Shown here: piece after piece, positions 19,850-21,370 of the stretch
How positions within the stretch are numbered: the stretch's first letter is position 1
Layout: every line of letters starts with the position of its first letter
Source: Welwitschia mirabilis
Taxonomy: Eukaryota > Gnetophyta > Gnetopsida > Welwitschiales
Length of the DNA: 21,370 nt
Reading direction: 5' to 3'
NCBI GenBank assembly: GCA_051453625.1
Contig: JBOZIK010000001.1
Coordinates: 50,141,481-50,162,850, forward strand
The notes under the pieces: model-generated
Database searches by the model: none
Seen by the model: only the letters and a program-made list of their open reading frames with translations
What the model was told of the DNA's origin: nothing
Made by a program: the position numbers and the translations under genes

Positions 19850-20532
19850 TTAGAGAGGGAAGGAAGGAGGATGAATAGGATTTAAAAATTAAATGAATAA
19901 ATTCACAAGCTATATTCATAATTATTGAAAACTAAAATACTTATGCAAATGAAAAATAAAAATAATCTAAAAGTAAATAGCTGAAAGCATAAAAATACCA
20001 ATGGATATTGCCACAGGATTTATAGTGGTTTACAAAACCCCCTACTTCATTCTCAGTGATTAGGTTCTATTCAATCCTGATTCAAATCTTTCTTAATCAC
20101 TTTTCATGTATTTAAGGTTCACCTATAACCTTTACAATTGAACTTTTTTAAGGCTCAGTCTCAACCTTAGAGAAAATACTATGTGGTAACAGTGTCATGC
20201 TATAATGCATAGGTTCCACTAGATCTAAAGCTTAAGAATGATATTGCTACACTACTTGAGATGATAGTACAATCCAAGAATGTACAGTGCAAACTAATTA
20301 ACCAAGTATAAATGATAATAGAAGATATATGTTCTTATTTATTTAAAAAGAGGATGTGTTAATCAGTAGCCTAAAAGCTTGTCAAAAGATATTCAGTAGT
20401 GATACAAAATGTTTAATGATTTTAACTATTGGCAAATATATAGGAGAAGATTTTTAGGATTTATGAGTGGAAATATTCTCCAATAAATAAAAATGGGTGT
20501 CCAAATAACTAGAAAAATTTTATTTCCATCAC

Positions 20533-20975
20533 AGTCAGTCAACCCCTCAAAATGCTTAGTCGACCCCATCAAGTTCCATCACTGAAGTTAGTCATCCTTA
20601 CCTTTTTTTGGTCAATCCAAGTTTCTTATGGTTTCATGTCTAGTTAATGCCTCCGGGATCTAGTTAATTGCATATCTAATTGATCACATATTCCTTCCAT
20701 ATTTAGAAAAATGTAAAACAATCTTTATGGCCGAAGTTTAGTTGATCCCTTAAAAGTCTAATCAATCCCTTACTAACAAAGGACAAAAACATTTTACTCT
20801 AGGTCTAGTTCATCCATCTAAAATCTAGTTAACCCATTAATGTTTAGATGTGATAAATTTAATGCTTAATCCTAGTTAACCCCTTAGGAATCTGATCGAC
20901 CCCTTTATAATCTATTTTTGACACTTTATAATTCATTTTTAATCAACTCTTTAAGAATATAGTCGATCTCTTTGA
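20533..20975. repeat. About 15 dispersed copies of a short AGTCGACCCCTT-like word
   Basis: Variants of (C)TAGT(C/T)(G/A)A(C/T)CCCTT recur every 15-60 bases: AGTCAACCCCTC at about 20536, AGTCGACCCCAT at 20559, AGTTGATCCCTT at 20738, AATCAATCCCTT at 20760, AGTTAACCCATT, AGTTAACCCCTT at 20872, GATCGACCCCTT at 20892 and AGTCGATCTCTT at 20961, among others. Spacing is irregular, so it is not a simple tandem array. They lie in the LTR of element E. CG in the core is decaying to TG/CA. Confidence 0.6.
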
Positions 20976-21127
20976 GGATATAAAACTTGTCAAATTTAGG
21001 TTTGATTTATGATAAGAGATTTTAGCTATTAATTTACAAGGATTAATATTTTTTGTAAAATATTAAACATGTTTTGCTAAATAGAAAATGTTAGTTTAAC
21101 ATCAACTTGGCAAATTATAACCCAATA

Positions 21128-21200
21128 ATCTTCCACTTTGACATTAATGAAAAACTATACTTAGTTGAAAATATTAATTGAAAAAACTCCCTCTTAGATT
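21128..21200 (-). promoter_or_regulatory. Polypurine tracts of element E (decayed)
   Basis: On the minus strand AAAGTGGAAGA lies directly before the LTR. A second purine block, AAGAGGGAG, lies about 50 bases further upstream (about 21187-21197). Plant copia elements of this type often have repeated GGGGGAG blocks before the 3' LTR. The primer for plus-strand synthesis would form here. Confidence 0.45.
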
Positions 21201-21370
21201 ATATCCATTTGATTTGTAAAATATTATTAAGCATGTAAATCAAACTAAACATTTTTAAAGGGTGTTTCAATATGAATAATCAATATAACAATTTTTTTGT
21301 ATATTTTATAACACATGTAAAATCCATGATATATGTGATAAAATTTATAGTTTAAGAGATATTTAATATT
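21201..21370 (-). other. Probable internal region of element E, no coding seen
   Basis: By position this is the 3' untranslated or post-pol part of the minus-strand copia element. No RNase H or other coding motif is readable in it, and the element continues past the window end. Confidence 0.35.

Larger units (their letters stand above)
19796..21127 (-). repeat. Ty1/copia-type LTR (element E), SIRE/Maximus-like
   Basis: The right edge reads CCCAATAATC then TTCCACTTTG on the plus strand. On the minus strand this is AAAGTGGAAGAT-TATTGGG, a decayed version of the AAAGGGGGAGATTGTTGG purine tract and LTR start common in plant SIRE/Maximus elements. Inside are the G-run followed by GGATGAATAGGATTTAAAAA (about 19841-19890) and CACAGGATTTATAGTGGTT (20012-20030), words that recur in this type of plant LTR. 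The left edge is taken at TG, 19796-19797. That gives about 1.33 kb, plausible for such LTRs. With the purine tract on its right it is the 3' LTR of a minus-strand element extending beyond the window. Family assignment relies on remembered motifs. Confidence 0.55.

Overview
The window looks like repeat-rich nuclear DNA of a flowering plant. It is very A+T-rich, poor in CG, and has two assembly gaps (7040-7865 and 10872-11429). I found no intact host gene, tRNA, rRNA or CRISPR array. What can be read is a stack of old LTR retrotransposons whose coding frames are broken by stop codons and frameshifts. Many stops look like C-to-T or G-to-A decay (CAA to TAA, TGG to TAG/TGA), as expected for long-silenced, methylated elements. 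The species cannot be named from this sequence.

Left and centre (763-16449, minus strand): a Ty3/gypsy element, probably Athila-like because its reverse transcriptase active site reads FMDD. Read right to left, unit B has a 5' LTR (15497-16449), primer binding site, leader, gag with a zinc knuckle, retropepsin, reverse transcriptase, RNase H and integrase (ending near 8790). A long post-pol region (4242-8790) follows. It holds a sense coding relic (4317-4590) and an unidentified antisense coding relic (6422-7039). A second, truncated unit A (763-3301) repeats the leader, gag and protease of B in the same orientation. The LTR between them (3302-4241) has a purine tract on one side and a primer binding site on the other, so it may serve both units (LTR-internal-LTR-internal).

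Right (16450-21370): a plus-strand Ty3/gypsy element C with a decayed tRNA-Asp-type primer binding site (17356-17377), a gag relic starting at 17397 and a gag-protease linker that stops at 19071. After it come a partial copy (D2) of a short repeat family and a minus-strand Ty1/copia-type LTR (E, 19796-21127) with a decayed polypurine tract. The better copy of the short repeat (D1, 14295-15344) is inserted in the leader of unit B.

The order of events suggested is: the gypsy elements inserted and diverged, D1 landed in B and D2 in C, and E came to lie next to D2. The most useful observations are the shared-LTR tandem, the 558-N gap whose flanks overlap by 7 bp exactly where the protein alignment expects nothing missing, the two-copy repeat family D, and the antisense coding relic. 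I found no convincing new functional system.
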